From the NCBI GenBank assembly GCA_012797715.1, contig JAAZOO010000147.1, positions 1 to 21,966 of the forward strand: DNA of 21,966 bases, given 5' to 3'. Positions 1-6,680 of this stretch are shown here, one piece after another; the first letter of the stretch is position 1; every line of letters starts with the position of its first letter. This DNA comes from Geobacteraceae bacterium. GTDB taxonomy: Bacteria > Desulfobacterota > Desulfuromonadia > Geobacterales > Geobacteraceae. Below the pieces are notes generated by a model. The model had not been told where the DNA came from, searched no databases, and worked only from the letters and a program-made list of their open reading frames with translations. Both the position numbers and the translations under genes were made by a program.

Positions 1-453
1 CTGGAGCGTTATGCGGTGAACGTCCTGCGAAAGACCTCCCGGGCCATGGCCGGAATCCCCGTCGGAAAGAGGGTGTCGGTGTACTATGCCGAAGGGGTGG
101 ACGGCCTTGCTACGGAAGGGGAAGGCTCCATGCATACCCAGCTCATCCCGCTCAGCGGAGGAAGAAACGTCTGTCGGATGAAGGAACCAGCGACATGGGC
201 CTGGAGCGGATTACCATGGAGCAGCTCCTCACCTACGACCCGGATGTGATCCTGGTGAAGGAGAAGGCCTGCTACGAGCGGATAGCGAAGGATGCGCGGT
301 GGAAGAACCTGCGCGGCGTCCAGTGGCTGTCCAACCTGCTCCATCCGGATCGCTATACCTTGGATATCGTGAAGGAGACCAGGGGAATTTTACTGTTTGT
401 TTTTCAACAGAAAACTATCGGACCGCGAGGTGCGGGAAATACTTCACCGGTGA
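1..453 (+). pseudogene. Decayed C-terminal part of an ABC-transporter periplasmic substrate-binding protein (remnant 1)
   Basis: The gene enters from outside the window. Frame 1 codes for the second lobe of a cobalamin/iron-type substrate-binding protein (Peripla_BP_2-like): a stretch with GKRVSVYYAEG and DGLATEGEGSMH. Near position 187 one base appears lost, and the homology continues in frame 3 with MGLERITMEQLL, DPDVILVKEK and WKNLRGVQ. That last motif runs straight into WLSNLLHPDRY. The roughly 25 residues that usually lie between them (often with an FNWFDRPPS-like core, from memory of the family) are absent. At about 384 one extra G shifts the frame back to frame 1, which ends EFYCLFFNRKLSDREVREILHR and a stop at 451-453. 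Two frameshifts plus an internal deletion argue for a pseudogene. An assembly error could explain single shifts but not the deletion. Family assignment is from motif memory. Confidence 0.75.
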
Positions 454-467
454 GAAAAGGTCCGGCC

Positions 468-602
468 AGGATATTCCATCCGGACCTTTTCGGGGACTGG
501 GACATGGAGAAGGAGATGCGGGCGTTTTATTCCGAGGTTTACGGCAAGACGATAACGGAGCGGGACGCGGAGAGGATCCTCCGGAATCGTCCGCCGCTGT
601 AA
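468..602 (+). pseudogene. C-terminal tail fragment of a second ABC substrate-binding protein (remnant 2)
   Basis: Only about 45 codons remain, in frame 3, beginning around RIFHPDLFGDWDMEKEM and ending AERILRNRPPL with a TAA at 600-602. The pattern of a HPDLFG-like segment, then an aromatic-rich FYSEVYG, then a short T-x-x-D/E-A-x-x-I-L tail is that of the last two helices of Peripla_BP_2-type binding proteins. It resembles, but is not identical to, the tail of remnant 1. No start codon, ribosome site or N-terminal part exists, because the preceding 15 bases abut the stop of remnant 1. It therefore looks like the residue of a second paralogous gene whose body was deleted. Confidence 0.6.
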
Positions 603-607
603 TTCAA

Positions 608-793
608 GTTGCGAAGCTTGCGGACAGGCCGGACTGGATTCTCGGCCTCATGCGCATGGCCAACATCATCCATCCCGAGATATTCCATTTTCCGATGGAC
701 GACCTTGCAGATGAGTTCTACGAGGAATTTATCGGCGTAAAACTCCCGTCGGCACGGCGGGGGAACTCCATCAACCACCCCGAGGATTTGAAT
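608..793 (+). pseudogene. C-terminal tail fragment of a third ABC substrate-binding protein (remnant 3)
   Basis: Frame 2 from about 608 reads DRPDWILGLMRMANIIHPE, then FHFPMDDLADEFYEEFIGVKL. This is again the closing helices of a periplasmic metal/cobalamin-type binding protein (RPDWILGLxRMANIIHPE is very characteristic). The similarity fades after GNSINHPEDLN at about 793. The frame stays open antisense to the next gene without a sensible stop, so the natural end also seems lost. No start codon or ribosome site precedes it. The fragment differs clearly from remnants 1 and 2, so it comes from a distinct paralog and not from a local duplication of the same sequence. Confidence 0.6.
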
Positions 794-819
794 AAGCCGC
801 GCCCTGACAACCAGTTTCG

Positions 820-1101
820 CTACCGCTCCTCCATCTCCACGCTGACGATGTCCACATCCGGCCGTTCCTCCACCAGCCATTCCTCCAGCTCCTCCAGGAG
901 CGAACGGGCGCCGGCGCGGCTTCCGCTCACCGTAACAAAGGCGAGGAGTGCCGAGCCGTGGACATCCTGCATGTCAACTTCCGCGGCCGCCACGTTGAAG
1001 GTATTCCGCGCCCTGGCCAGGATGCTCTTGACAATGCCCCGCTTCACCTTGAGGGAGCGGCTCGGCAGGTGAAGGTGAAATACCGCGCTGCAGACATGCA
1101 T
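820..1101 (-). CDS. DUF503 family protein (YlxP-like)
   Basis: A complete 93-residue protein of the DUF503 family, small cytoplasmic proteins of unknown role often found beside translation genes such as infB/rbfA. Family hallmarks visible here are the early β-strand MHVCSAVFHLHLPSRSLKVK, with the S-L-K-x-K-R core at residues 16-21, and the RNTFNVAAAEVD motif near residues 32-43, followed by a helix and a closing strand (VDIVSVEMEE). The start is the ATG at 1099-1101, preceded by AGGGAGGGG with a 9-nt spacer. Here it stands alone rather than in a translation operon. It converges on the binding-protein remnants, and its stop lies about 27 bp beyond the last recognisable residue of remnant 3. 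Confidence 0.8.
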   Translation of the reverse strand: MHVCSAVFHLHLPSRSLKVKRGIVKSILARARNTFNVAAAEVDMQDVHGSALLAFVTVSGSRAGARSLLEELEEWLVEERPDVDIVSVEMEER

Positions 1102-1160
1102 ACTTAACTACCCCTCCCTGAAACGGCTTCGCCGTAATCTCACGAAAATCTCCAACAATT

Positions 1161-1191
1161 TCCCGGCACGAAAACACCAGACCTGCCGGGA
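1161..1191. promoter_or_regulatory. Perfect 8-bp inverted repeat in the DUF503/glutaredoxin divergent spacer
   Basis: TCCCGGCA (1161-1168) and TGCCGGGA (1184-1191) are exact reverse complements separated by 15 bases. No T-run follows on either strand, so a terminator is unlikely. The position between two divergently oriented genes fits an operator or a leader hairpin. The only -10-like hexamer nearby is TATACT at 1225-1230, which lacks a good -35, so promoter placement for the glutaredoxin is uncertain. Confidence 0.35.
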
Positions 1192-1290
1192 TTTCAAAAC
1201 CTGGCGGGTCTCCCCCGCATCGGGTATACTGGATGTCGCGACTCCCCTCCTCATCGAGGGAAGAAATCTTGAAGTCAAAGGCGGTGTTCC

Positions 1291-1665
1291 ATGCGCAACC
1301 TGATTCCATTCCTGATCTTCTTCGGGCTGCTCCTGCCCGCCTCGTACAGCAACGCAACGGATGTCCGGGATGATCGGCAGGCGCCTCCAACCCCACCCGT
1401 AGCCCAGGCGCCATCCTACCCGAAGATCGTCCTCTATTCCACCTCCTGGTGCCGTCACTGCCGTGAGGCCAGAGAGTACCTCGCCGCCAGGAACATCCCC
1501 TTTGTCGAGCTGGATGTGGAAGCCGACGAAGAAGCCCTTGATACGCTTATCACGAAATACGGGACCAAGCGGGTCCCGCTGGTGGTCATCGGCGATGACG
1601 ATGCCGTTGTCCGAGGCTTCACTCCCGAGTCCTTGGAGAAGGCCCTGCAGTCGCGCATGCCGTAA
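1291..1665 (+). CDS. Exported glutaredoxin-family thiol-disulfide protein
   Basis: A 124-residue protein with a hydrophobic N-terminal segment (residues 5-18), compatible with a signal peptide cleaved near SNA-TD, or with a membrane anchor. A proline-rich linker (residues 31-42) follows, then a compact glutaredoxin fold. The redox motif is C54-R-H-C57 in SWCRHC, and the cis-proline loop is TKRVP (P96), followed by VVIGDDDAVVRGF, the usual glutathione-binding GG/RGF turn. It probably acts in disulfide reduction or isomerisation in the periplasm. That location is inferred from the leader. The start is supported by AAGGCGG about 7 nt upstream. The downstream NRDE gene begins 26 bp after its stop, so the two are probably co-transcribed. 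Confidence 0.85.
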   Translation: MRNLIPFLIFFGLLLPASYSNATDVRDDRQAPPTPPVAQAPSYPKIVLYSTSWCRHCREAREYLAARNIPFVELDVEADEEALDTLITKYGTKRVPLVVIGDDDAVVRGFTPESLEKALQSRMP

Positions 1666-1691
1666 CCCGCCATCCAGGAGACCTCCGGACC

Positions 1692-2516
1692 ATGTGCCTG
1701 ATCCTCTTCGCCTTTCGCCATCATCCCCGCTATCCCCTGATCATAGCCGCAAACCGGGACGAGTTCCATGAGCGCCCCACCGCCCCGGCTTGTTTCTGGG
1801 ACACCGCTCCACCCATCCTTGCCGGACGGGATCTCCTGTGCGGCGGAACATGGTTGGGCGTATCCAGGGAGGGGAGATTCGCGGCAGTGGTGAACTACCG
1901 GGATCCCGACGCCCGCAGGGACGATGCGCCGTCCCGGGGAACCCTGGTCACGGAGTACCTCCTGTGCAGGGAGCCGAGCGATGATTTCCTTGCCGGACTG
2001 CGAAAAAAGGCCGGGCTCTACTGCGGCTTCACCCTCCTGTTCGGGGATACGGACCGCTTGTTCTGCTTCTCCAACCAGGGAGAAACGCCTCCCCTCGTTC
2101 AGCCGGGAATCCACGGCCTGAGCAATCACCTTATGGACACCCCCTGGCCCAAGGTGGTGCGGGGGAAAGACCGCCTGAAGCAACTCCTTTCCCATGACCG
2201 GGAACCTTCCGTCCCCCAGCTGTTGGACCTTCTCACCGATCGCTCCCTGCCGGACGACCATCTCCTCCCCGATACCGGCGTCGGGCTGGAAAAGGAACGC
2301 CTCCTCTCCCCCCTCTTCATCTCCGGCGCCAGCTACGGCACCCGCTCATCCACCGTGCTCATCGTGGGGGGGGACGGAACGGTCAGTTTCACGGAACGCA
2401 CCTGGCACGCCCCCCCCGGCCACGACACAACGGTTTCCCATCGCTTCCCCATCAAGGAGAGCCTTTCGCAAAAGTCTTCCCCCTCCCTTGACGGGAGGGG
2501 GTCAGGGGATGGGTGA
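1692..2516 (+). CDS. NRDE (TANGO2-like) family protein
   Basis: A 274-residue protein starting MCLILFAF, with the family-defining N-R-D-E at residues 21-24 (AANRDEFHERPT). It continues with a GGTWLGVSREGRFAAVVNYR segment typical of NRDE/TANGO2 proteins, which resemble Ntn hydrolases using Cys2. Biochemical function is unsettled for bacterial members; roles in haem or lipid homeostasis have been proposed for eukaryotic homologs. AGGAG lies 11 nt before the ATG. It follows the glutaredoxin gene by 26 bp in the same direction. The C-terminal stretch of about 14 residues (SSPSLDGRGSGDG) is encoded inside a GC-rich palindromic repeat and probably is not part of the ancestral protein. Confidence 0.85.
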   Translation: MCLILFAFRHHPRYPLIIAANRDEFHERPTAPACFWDTAPPILAGRDLLCGGTWLGVSREGRFAAVVNYRDPDARRDDAPSRGTLVTEYLLCREPSDDFLAGLRKKAGLYCGFTLLFGDTDRLFCFSNQGETPPLVQPGIHGLSNHLMDTPWPKVVRGKDRLKQLLSHDREPSVPQLLDLLTDRSLPDDHLLPDTGVGLEKERLLSPLFISGASYGTRSSTVLIVGGDGTVSFTERTWHAPPGHDTTVSHRFPIKESLSQKSSPSLDGRGSGDG

Positions 2517-2585
2517 AGCTACGACCTGCCGAGAGGAAGGAAACGCCCCCACCCTAGCCTTCTCCGCACGGGGGGAGGGGACTCC
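2476..2585. repeat. GC-rich palindromic (REP-like) intergenic repeat
   Basis: A perfect hairpin with arms CCCCCTCCC (2479-2487) and GGGAGGGGG (2493-2501), 5-nt loop, is followed after about 40 bp by a second C-rich/G-rich half (CCCCACCCT near 2549, then a GGGGGGAGGGG run near 2570-2580). This architecture resembles the dispersed palindromes common in GC-rich environmental genomes. It overlaps the end of the NRDE gene and sits in the convergent space before the CinA-type gene. There is no T-run, so it is not a canonical intrinsic terminator. Membership in a genome-wide family is inferred. Confidence 0.5.
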
Positions 2586-2629
2586 TATGGGCTGTTCCCG
2601 GCCGTGCACGAGCCGCTGCAGCAAAGGCG

Positions 2630-3451
2630 TCACACCTTGTCCCAGTTGTCGATGCCAATCCCCGTCAATCCCTCTCGCAATTCGCGGTACGCCGCATCGA
2701 CCAGCCGCAGCCTCTCTTCCGCTTCGCCGCCGGTCACGGTCAGGGTGATGTCCAGTTCCGGGGTTTCGCCCAGGGTTCTCGCCAGGGATTTGATGTAGAC
2801 GCGGGGGTGCCGGGGAACGACGCGGCTCAGGACCGGTTCCATGACGGACTCGTCGTTGCAGCGGACCGTAACTGCCCGCGTCAGCGAGCCGCCGTCACCA
2901 AGCTTTTCGTCCAGAAACGACTGGAGCGAGGCAGTGATAATCCCCTTCAACTCGGACGGAACCCCGGGCAGACAGATAATGGTGGTGTTTCTCACTCGAA
3001 ACAGAACACCGGGTGCGGTCCCCACCGGGTTGTGGAGCGGCTCGGCCCCCACCGGCAGCCAAGCCATCTTCTCCCGCGCCGGATTGAGCCCCCCCTCCGC
3101 CATGATCCCTCTTGCGTGGAAGTCGTCATAGCTGTCCTTGACCATCTGGCGTGCCTTCTCGTGGAGACAGAGCTCCAGGCCCGCGCCTTCGGCTACGGCG
3201 GCAACGGTCAGATCGTCGGCCGTGGGGCCGAGCCCCCCGGAGGTAAACAGGATGTCAACCCCCCGCTCAATGGCGGCCCGTGTGGCAGCGGAGATTTCCT
3301 CGGGAATATCGCGCAGCATGGTCGCCCGGGCAACGTATCCGCCCCGGCTGGTAATCAGCTTGCATATCCAGTTGGTGTTGGTGTCCTGGATATCCCCTAT
3401 GAGAATTTCATTCCCGACAACCAGAATTTCTACGGTAACCGGTTTCGACAT
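2630..3451 (-). CDS. CinA-type molybdopterin-binding-domain protein (CinA N-terminal domain only)
   Basis: A 273-residue protein of the COG1058 type, carrying the MoaB/MogA-like fold of the competence/damage protein CinA. Visible motifs are GNEILIGDIQDTNT (13-26), TSGGLGPTADDLT (70-82), NPVGTAPG (141-148) and LPGVPSE (161-167). In the CinA family this domain has ADP-ribose/FAD pyrophosphatase-like activity linked to NAD recycling. The C-terminal nicotinamide-nucleotide amidase domain of full-length CinA (about 410 residues) is absent, as in many stand-alone members. The start is taken at MSKPV because AAAGGAGG lies 6 nt upstream; an ATG 36 nt further upstream has no such site. The gene is convergent with the NRDE gene. 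Confidence 0.88.
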   Translation of the reverse strand: MSKPVTVEILVVGNEILIGDIQDTNTNWICKLITSRGGYVARATMLRDIPEEISAATRAAIERGVDILFTSGGLGPTADDLTVAAVAEGAGLELCLHEKARQMVKDSYDDFHARGIMAEGGLNPAREKMAWLPVGAEPLHNPVGTAPGVLFRVRNTTIICLPGVPSELKGIITASLQSFLDEKLGDGGSLTRAVTVRCNDESVMEPVLSRVVPRHPRVYIKSLARTLGETPELDITLTVTGGEAEERLRLVDAAYRELREGLTGIGIDNWDKV

Positions 3452-3488
3452 GGAGCCTCCTTTTGTCCAAGTCTGATGAATCCACATA

Positions 3489-3625
3489 AACCTTCAGTCA
3501 CAGAGGACGCAGAGGAAAAAGGAATGGCTTTCTATCTTCCCCAACCTCACCCGAAGGGAGACAGGGTATTTGCGCCACTTCATTTTTCTCTGGAATCTTT
3601 GTGCTCTCCATGGCAGAAATTGCCC
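3489..3625. repeat. Degenerate 'CACAGAGG..CAGAG' inverted intergenic repeat
   Basis: The spacer between the CinA-type gene and the small membrane protein gene (3452-3777, 326 bp) has no credible gene. It contains CAGTCACAGAGGACGCAGAGG near 3497-3516. About 80 bp on is an imperfect reverse-complement counterpart, TTTCTCTGG...TTTGTGCTCTCC, near 3590-3612. Purine-rich CACAGAGGACACAGAG-type arms like these recur in many environmental bacterial genomes as dispersed repeats. Here the arms are diverged. The rest of the spacer, to 3754, is AG-rich with nothing recognisable. Confidence 0.45.
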
Positions 3626-3754
3626 TTTTCATGGCCAACGGAAAAAGACAAGCCCCACCCTGCGTACAAGGCAGCGGACAGTAGTGTACCACAAAAGAAG
3701 AAAATTCGATTCATGAAGAAGAGAGGAGCGGGGCGAGGACAGGGGGGTCAGGGG

Positions 3755-3789
3755 GGCACCGGCGGCGTGCAAACAGGCTACCCGGTGCC
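3755..3789 (-). other. 8-bp hairpin spanning the stop codon of the small membrane protein gene
   Basis: GGCACCGG (3755-3762) and CCGGTGCC (3782-3789) are exact reverse complements with a 19-nt loop that contains the stop codon (3778-3780). On the minus strand the stem is followed by CCCCCTGACCCC rather than a T-run, so this is at best a Rho-dependent or mRNA-stabilising 3' end of the hpnJ-hpnK-transporter transcript. Confidence 0.35.
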
Positions 3790-4158
3790 GCTCTTGGTGA
3801 TGAGGATCACTCCGATGCAGACCAGCACGGTTCCGGCCCAGCGCAGGGGGGTGACCACCTCGCCGAGGAAGTACTGTGACAGGAAGGCCACCAGCACGTA
3901 ATTGAGCGCCTGCATGGGAAGGGCCACGGACAGGTCTTCCCAGGAAAGGACCGCAAGCCACAGGAAAAAGAACACGGCCAGCATGGCGGTGCCGAACACC
4001 AGCTTGGGGCTGGTGAGGGCCTGGTAGGCCGCAGACAGGATACCGCGCAGACTCATGGCCGATATATCGCCCAGTTCCTTCATCCCCTTGGTCAGCAGGA
4101 TGTCGCCCACCGTGCCGGCGGTGACGGCGAGCAGCATCACGATAACGGTTTTAAGCAT
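3778..4158 (-). CDS. Small EamA/SMR-like membrane protein, candidate lipid or drug exporter
   Basis: A 126-residue, very hydrophobic protein with four predicted membrane segments (about residues 1-20, 38-70 covering an amphipathic/hydrophobic stretch, 74-95 and 101-120). The layout matches the EamA/small-multidrug-resistance superfamily, with the conserved PMQALNYVLVAFLSQYFLGE helix and a closing LVCIGVILITKSG. Members export small molecules, and related ArnE/ArnF proteins flip lipid-linked sugars. Its start overlaps the 3' end of hpnK by 22 bp, and AGAGGA lies about 11 nt upstream, so it is co-translated with the hopanoid genes. A role in moving hopanoids or their precursors is inference from context only. 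Confidence 0.75.
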   Translation of the reverse strand: MLKTVIVMLLAVTAGTVGDILLTKGMKELGDISAMSLRGILSAAYQALTSPKLVFGTAMLAVFFFLWLAVLSWEDLSVALPMQALNYVLVAFLSQYFLGEVVTPLRWAGTVLVCIGVILITKSGTG

Positions 4159-5018
4159 ATACTTTTTTCCTCTCCGCGGTAATTCACCAGACGAATCCCC
4201 TCCTCCCTGATGAGCGCGAGCACCCTTCTGCTGATGAGCGCGGCCAGTTCATCCTCATGGAGATAGTCGGGCATCCAGGCCGACAGTTCGGAGTCCGGTT
4301 TGCAGCCGGGATGAAAGTAGATCTCCGTCAAGCTGTCTTCCATCCTCGCCAGCACCTGCAGCAGGTACCCCTCTGTCATCCTTCCGGAATGGAGAAGCCC
4401 TTTCACCTCATCGCTGTGGGAGATGCCGAGCCTTTTCAGTACCGGCCGGCAGTGTCTCGCCAGGCAGCCGAAGATGAGTGCGTCGAGAACCCTCCCCACC
4501 CTTCTCTTTCCGCGGCCGGCCCGGTCCCGCAGCAGACTCTCCCTGGTCAGGCGAAAGCTGGTGATGCCGTACCTCGGCATCAGGTCGGTCAGGATCTGGA
4601 AGACGGTGGGATGCATGTGGATGTTCAGGTGGCCGTCGATATGGGACAGGGGTAGCCCCGTTTCCCGGAAGCGGAGGATCTGCGCCTCAATTTCCCGCCT
4701 CAATTCTCTCTTCAGGGATTCAATGAAAAAGTAGCGCACCCCCGCCCTCACCGGGTCCCTGGTAAAATTCCCCTCCACATCCACGAGACCGGGAATCTCC
4801 CGGGGCAGGGACACGGCCTTCCCCTGCACCAGGGTCAGGTGCAGACCGACCTGGAGCCCCGGGTTCTCCCGGGCAAGGACGACCGCTTCTTCGAAGGACT
4901 TTCCTCCGACCATGAGCGACGCACTGGTGAGGATGCCCTCCCGGAAGGCAGTGATAACCGCCCGGTTGGCTCCGGGCGAGAGGCCGAAATCATCGGCATT
5001 GATAATGAGCTTCTTCAT
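4137..5018 (-). CDS. hpnK: HpnK-like YdjC/ChbG-family deacetylase
   Basis: A 293-residue carbohydrate-deacetylase-fold protein. The metal-binding motifs of the YdjC/ChbG family are all present: NADDFG (7-12), GLHLT (58-62), SHIDGHLNIHMHP (125-137) and IYFHPG (233-238). In hopanoid producers HpnK removes the acetyl group from N-acetylglucosaminyl-bacteriohopanetetrol, after HpnI and before HpnJ. Assignment to HpnK rather than to a chitooligosaccharide deacetylase rests on the position directly behind hpnJ (26-bp gap) and the family length. No convincing Shine-Dalgarno precedes the ATG, but MKKLIINADDFG is the invariant family beginning, so the start is secure. No hpnI glycosyltransferase gene is in the window. 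Confidence 0.85.
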   Translation of the reverse strand: MKKLIINADDFGLSPGANRAVITAFREGILTSASLMVGGKSFEEAVVLARENPGLQVGLHLTLVQGKAVSLPREIPGLVDVEGNFTRDPVRAGVRYFFIESLKRELRREIEAQILRFRETGLPLSHIDGHLNIHMHPTVFQILTDLMPRYGITSFRLTRESLLRDRAGRGKRRVGRVLDALIFGCLARHCRPVLKRLGISHSDEVKGLLHSGRMTEGYLLQVLARMEDSLTEIYFHPGCKPDSELSAWMPDYLHEDELAALISRRVLALIREEGIRLVNYRGEEKSICLKPLS

Positions 5019-5044
5019 TGTCGGGCTGGGGAATCGGATTCACG

Positions 5045-6472
5045 TCAGGGGCAGCTTTTGCATTCCTTCCGTTTCTTCATGTAGGCCAGGTACTGGGCGC
5101 CTTCCTTGAGAAGTTTCTTGCGGTCCTCGCTGCTGGTGATCATCTTCAGCACACTGCGGGCGATGTACCGGGGACGAAAGTAGAACTTGTTGTAAATGGC
5201 CTCCACCGCGTCGAATATCTCCCGGTTGGAAAGGTCCGGGTAATTGATGACACAGGTCTGGTGGCCGGTGTCGTCCAGAAAGCTGTCCGAGGCTATCCAC
5301 CCCTCCCGTTGTGCCATATCGTAGAATTCGGTTCCCGGGTAGGGGGAGGCGAGGGACGCCTGAATGGAGTTTATGTCCAACTGTCGCGCAAACTCGATGG
5401 TCTCCCTGATGGTCTCGCGGGTCTCTCCCGGCAGTCCCATGACGAATGCCCCGTGCACCGACAAGCCGAGTTTCTTGCAGTTGCGTGTGAACTCCAAGGC
5501 CTGGGCCTTGGTCACCCCCTTTTTCACGTTTTTCAAAATCTGGTCGTTGCCCGACTCGTACCCCACCACCACGTGGCGGAGACCGCCGTCCCGCATGGAC
5601 TTCAGTGTCTCGTAATCGCAGTTGGCACGGACGTTGGCGGTCCAGGAAACCCCCAGCGGCCGGATCCTTTCAGCCACGGCGCGGGCATGTTCCCGGTCGG
5701 CGGTAAAGGTGTCGTCGTCAAAGGAAATCTCCCGGACATCGGGAAGGTTATCCCGGATCCACTTCACCTCCCGGTAGACATTATCAGCGGAACGGGTGCG
5801 CATGGTGCGGCCGGAAAAGGTCTGGGGCCAGAGGCAGTAGATGCAGCGCGACGGGCAGCCGCGGCTGGAATAGATGGAGACGTAGGGGTGGAGAAAATGG
5901 GGGATAATGTATTCCCTGATGGGGAGATCCCGCTTGTATATCTCGCTTACGAAGGGAAGCGCATCCAGGTCGGAAATGGGAGGCCGGTCCGGAGTTGAAA
6001 AGACCGTGCCGTCCTTCCGGAAGCTGATGCCGTCCACCCGCTCCCATTCCCTCCCCTGGCACAGCTCCGTGATGGAATAATCGAACTCCCCGCGGCAGAC
6101 GATGTCCACCGCCTCACCGGCGCGCTGCAGCGATTCCTCGGGAAGCACGCTGACATGGGGCCCGGTGAGAACCGTTACGATGGAGGGCGTGCGTTCCTTG
6201 ATGCGGCGCGCGGTCTCCACATCGATAGCGAAGGTCGGGGTCGAGGTGTACATCACCACCATATCGTAGTCGGCGGCAATGGCGATGCAGTCGTCCAGAG
6301 ACAGCTTCTGCACCGGCGCATCCACCACCCGGCTCCCCTCGATCATCCCGGCCGGAAAACAGAGCCACGTCGGGTACCAGAAGGAGGTGACCTCGCGGGA
6401 CGCCTGGTAGCGGGCGCCTGCGCCGCCGTCGAAGTCTTCGAAGGTGGGGGGATTCAGAAATAACGGTTTCAT
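5045..6472 (-). CDS. hpnJ: HpnJ-like B12-binding-domain radical SAM enzyme of hopanoid side-chain synthesis
   Basis: A 475-residue protein with an N-terminal cobalamin-binding-like Rossmann region (about residues 45-150, with TSTPTFAIDVETARRIK and VLTGPHVSVLPEE). A radical-SAM domain follows, whose iron-sulfur motif is C206-x3-C210-x2-C213 in RGCPSRCIYC. Downstream are the SFDDDTFTAD, GYESGND and GAFVMGLPGET motifs usual for this group. HpnJ converts glucosaminyl-bacteriohopanetetrol to the cyclitol ether. The tail ends KECKSCP. AGGAG lies 6 nt before the ATG, and a good σ70-type promoter is found about 85 bp upstream. It leads a three-gene minus-strand unit with hpnK and the EamA-like gene, divergent from hpnG. 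Confidence 0.88.
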   Translation of the reverse strand: MKPLFLNPPTFEDFDGGAGARYQASREVTSFWYPTWLCFPAGMIEGSRVVDAPVQKLSLDDCIAIAADYDMVVMYTSTPTFAIDVETARRIKERTPSIVTVLTGPHVSVLPEESLQRAGEAVDIVCRGEFDYSITELCQGREWERVDGISFRKDGTVFSTPDRPPISDLDALPFVSEIYKRDLPIREYIIPHFLHPYVSIYSSRGCPSRCIYCLWPQTFSGRTMRTRSADNVYREVKWIRDNLPDVREISFDDDTFTADREHARAVAERIRPLGVSWTANVRANCDYETLKSMRDGGLRHVVVGYESGNDQILKNVKKGVTKAQALEFTRNCKKLGLSVHGAFVMGLPGETRETIRETIEFARQLDINSIQASLASPYPGTEFYDMAQREGWIASDSFLDDTGHQTCVINYPDLSNREIFDAVEAIYNKFYFRPRYIARSVLKMITSSEDRKKLLKEGAQYLAYMKKRKECKSCP

Positions 6473-6557
6473 GGGTACTCCTGTCTGCGATTCTCATCCA
6501 TACCAATGCCCGGAGCCACGGAATCGTCAGCCCCGGCCATCAGAAAAGCAATCAGTT

Positions 6558-6586
6558 ACAATAAAGAGAGGCTTTCTTTTTGTCAA
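6558..6586 (-). promoter_or_regulatory. σ70-type promoter of the hpnJ-hpnK unit
   Basis: On the minus strand, TTGACA (6586-6581) is separated by exactly 17 bases from TATTGT (6563-6558). The -35 is perfect and the -10 matches 4 of 6 positions. Transcription would start near 6550, about 78 nt before the hpnJ ATG. No other promoter-like pair in the 208-bp divergent spacer is as good. Confidence 0.6.
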
Positions 6587-6621
6587 GGCGAAAGCCGAAC
6601 CTTTCCCGAGTCTTCACCGGA

Positions 6622-6650
6622 TTGCGGCGGCAACGATTCTCTGCTACAGT
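6622..6650 (+). promoter_or_regulatory. Possible σ70-type promoter of hpnG
   Basis: TTGCGG (6622-6627), a 17-base spacer and TACAGT (6645-6650) lie 30 bp upstream of the hpnG start. The -35 is weak (3 of 6). The position is right for a short leader, and it lies back-to-back with the hpnJ promoter. Confidence 0.35.
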
Positions 6651-6680
6651 ACCGGACACTACGCACCATGAGGATAGGGA

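Noticed and set aside
1141..1290. Riboswitch (c-di-GMP or cobalamin type) ahead of the glutaredoxin
   Set aside because: Conserved cores of these riboswitches could not be found. Only a simple inverted repeat is present.
5018..5998. 326-residue plus-strand reading frame antisense to hpnJ
   Set aside because: It lies wholly over a well-supported radical SAM gene, has no recognisable motifs, and is expected from GC-rich codon bias.
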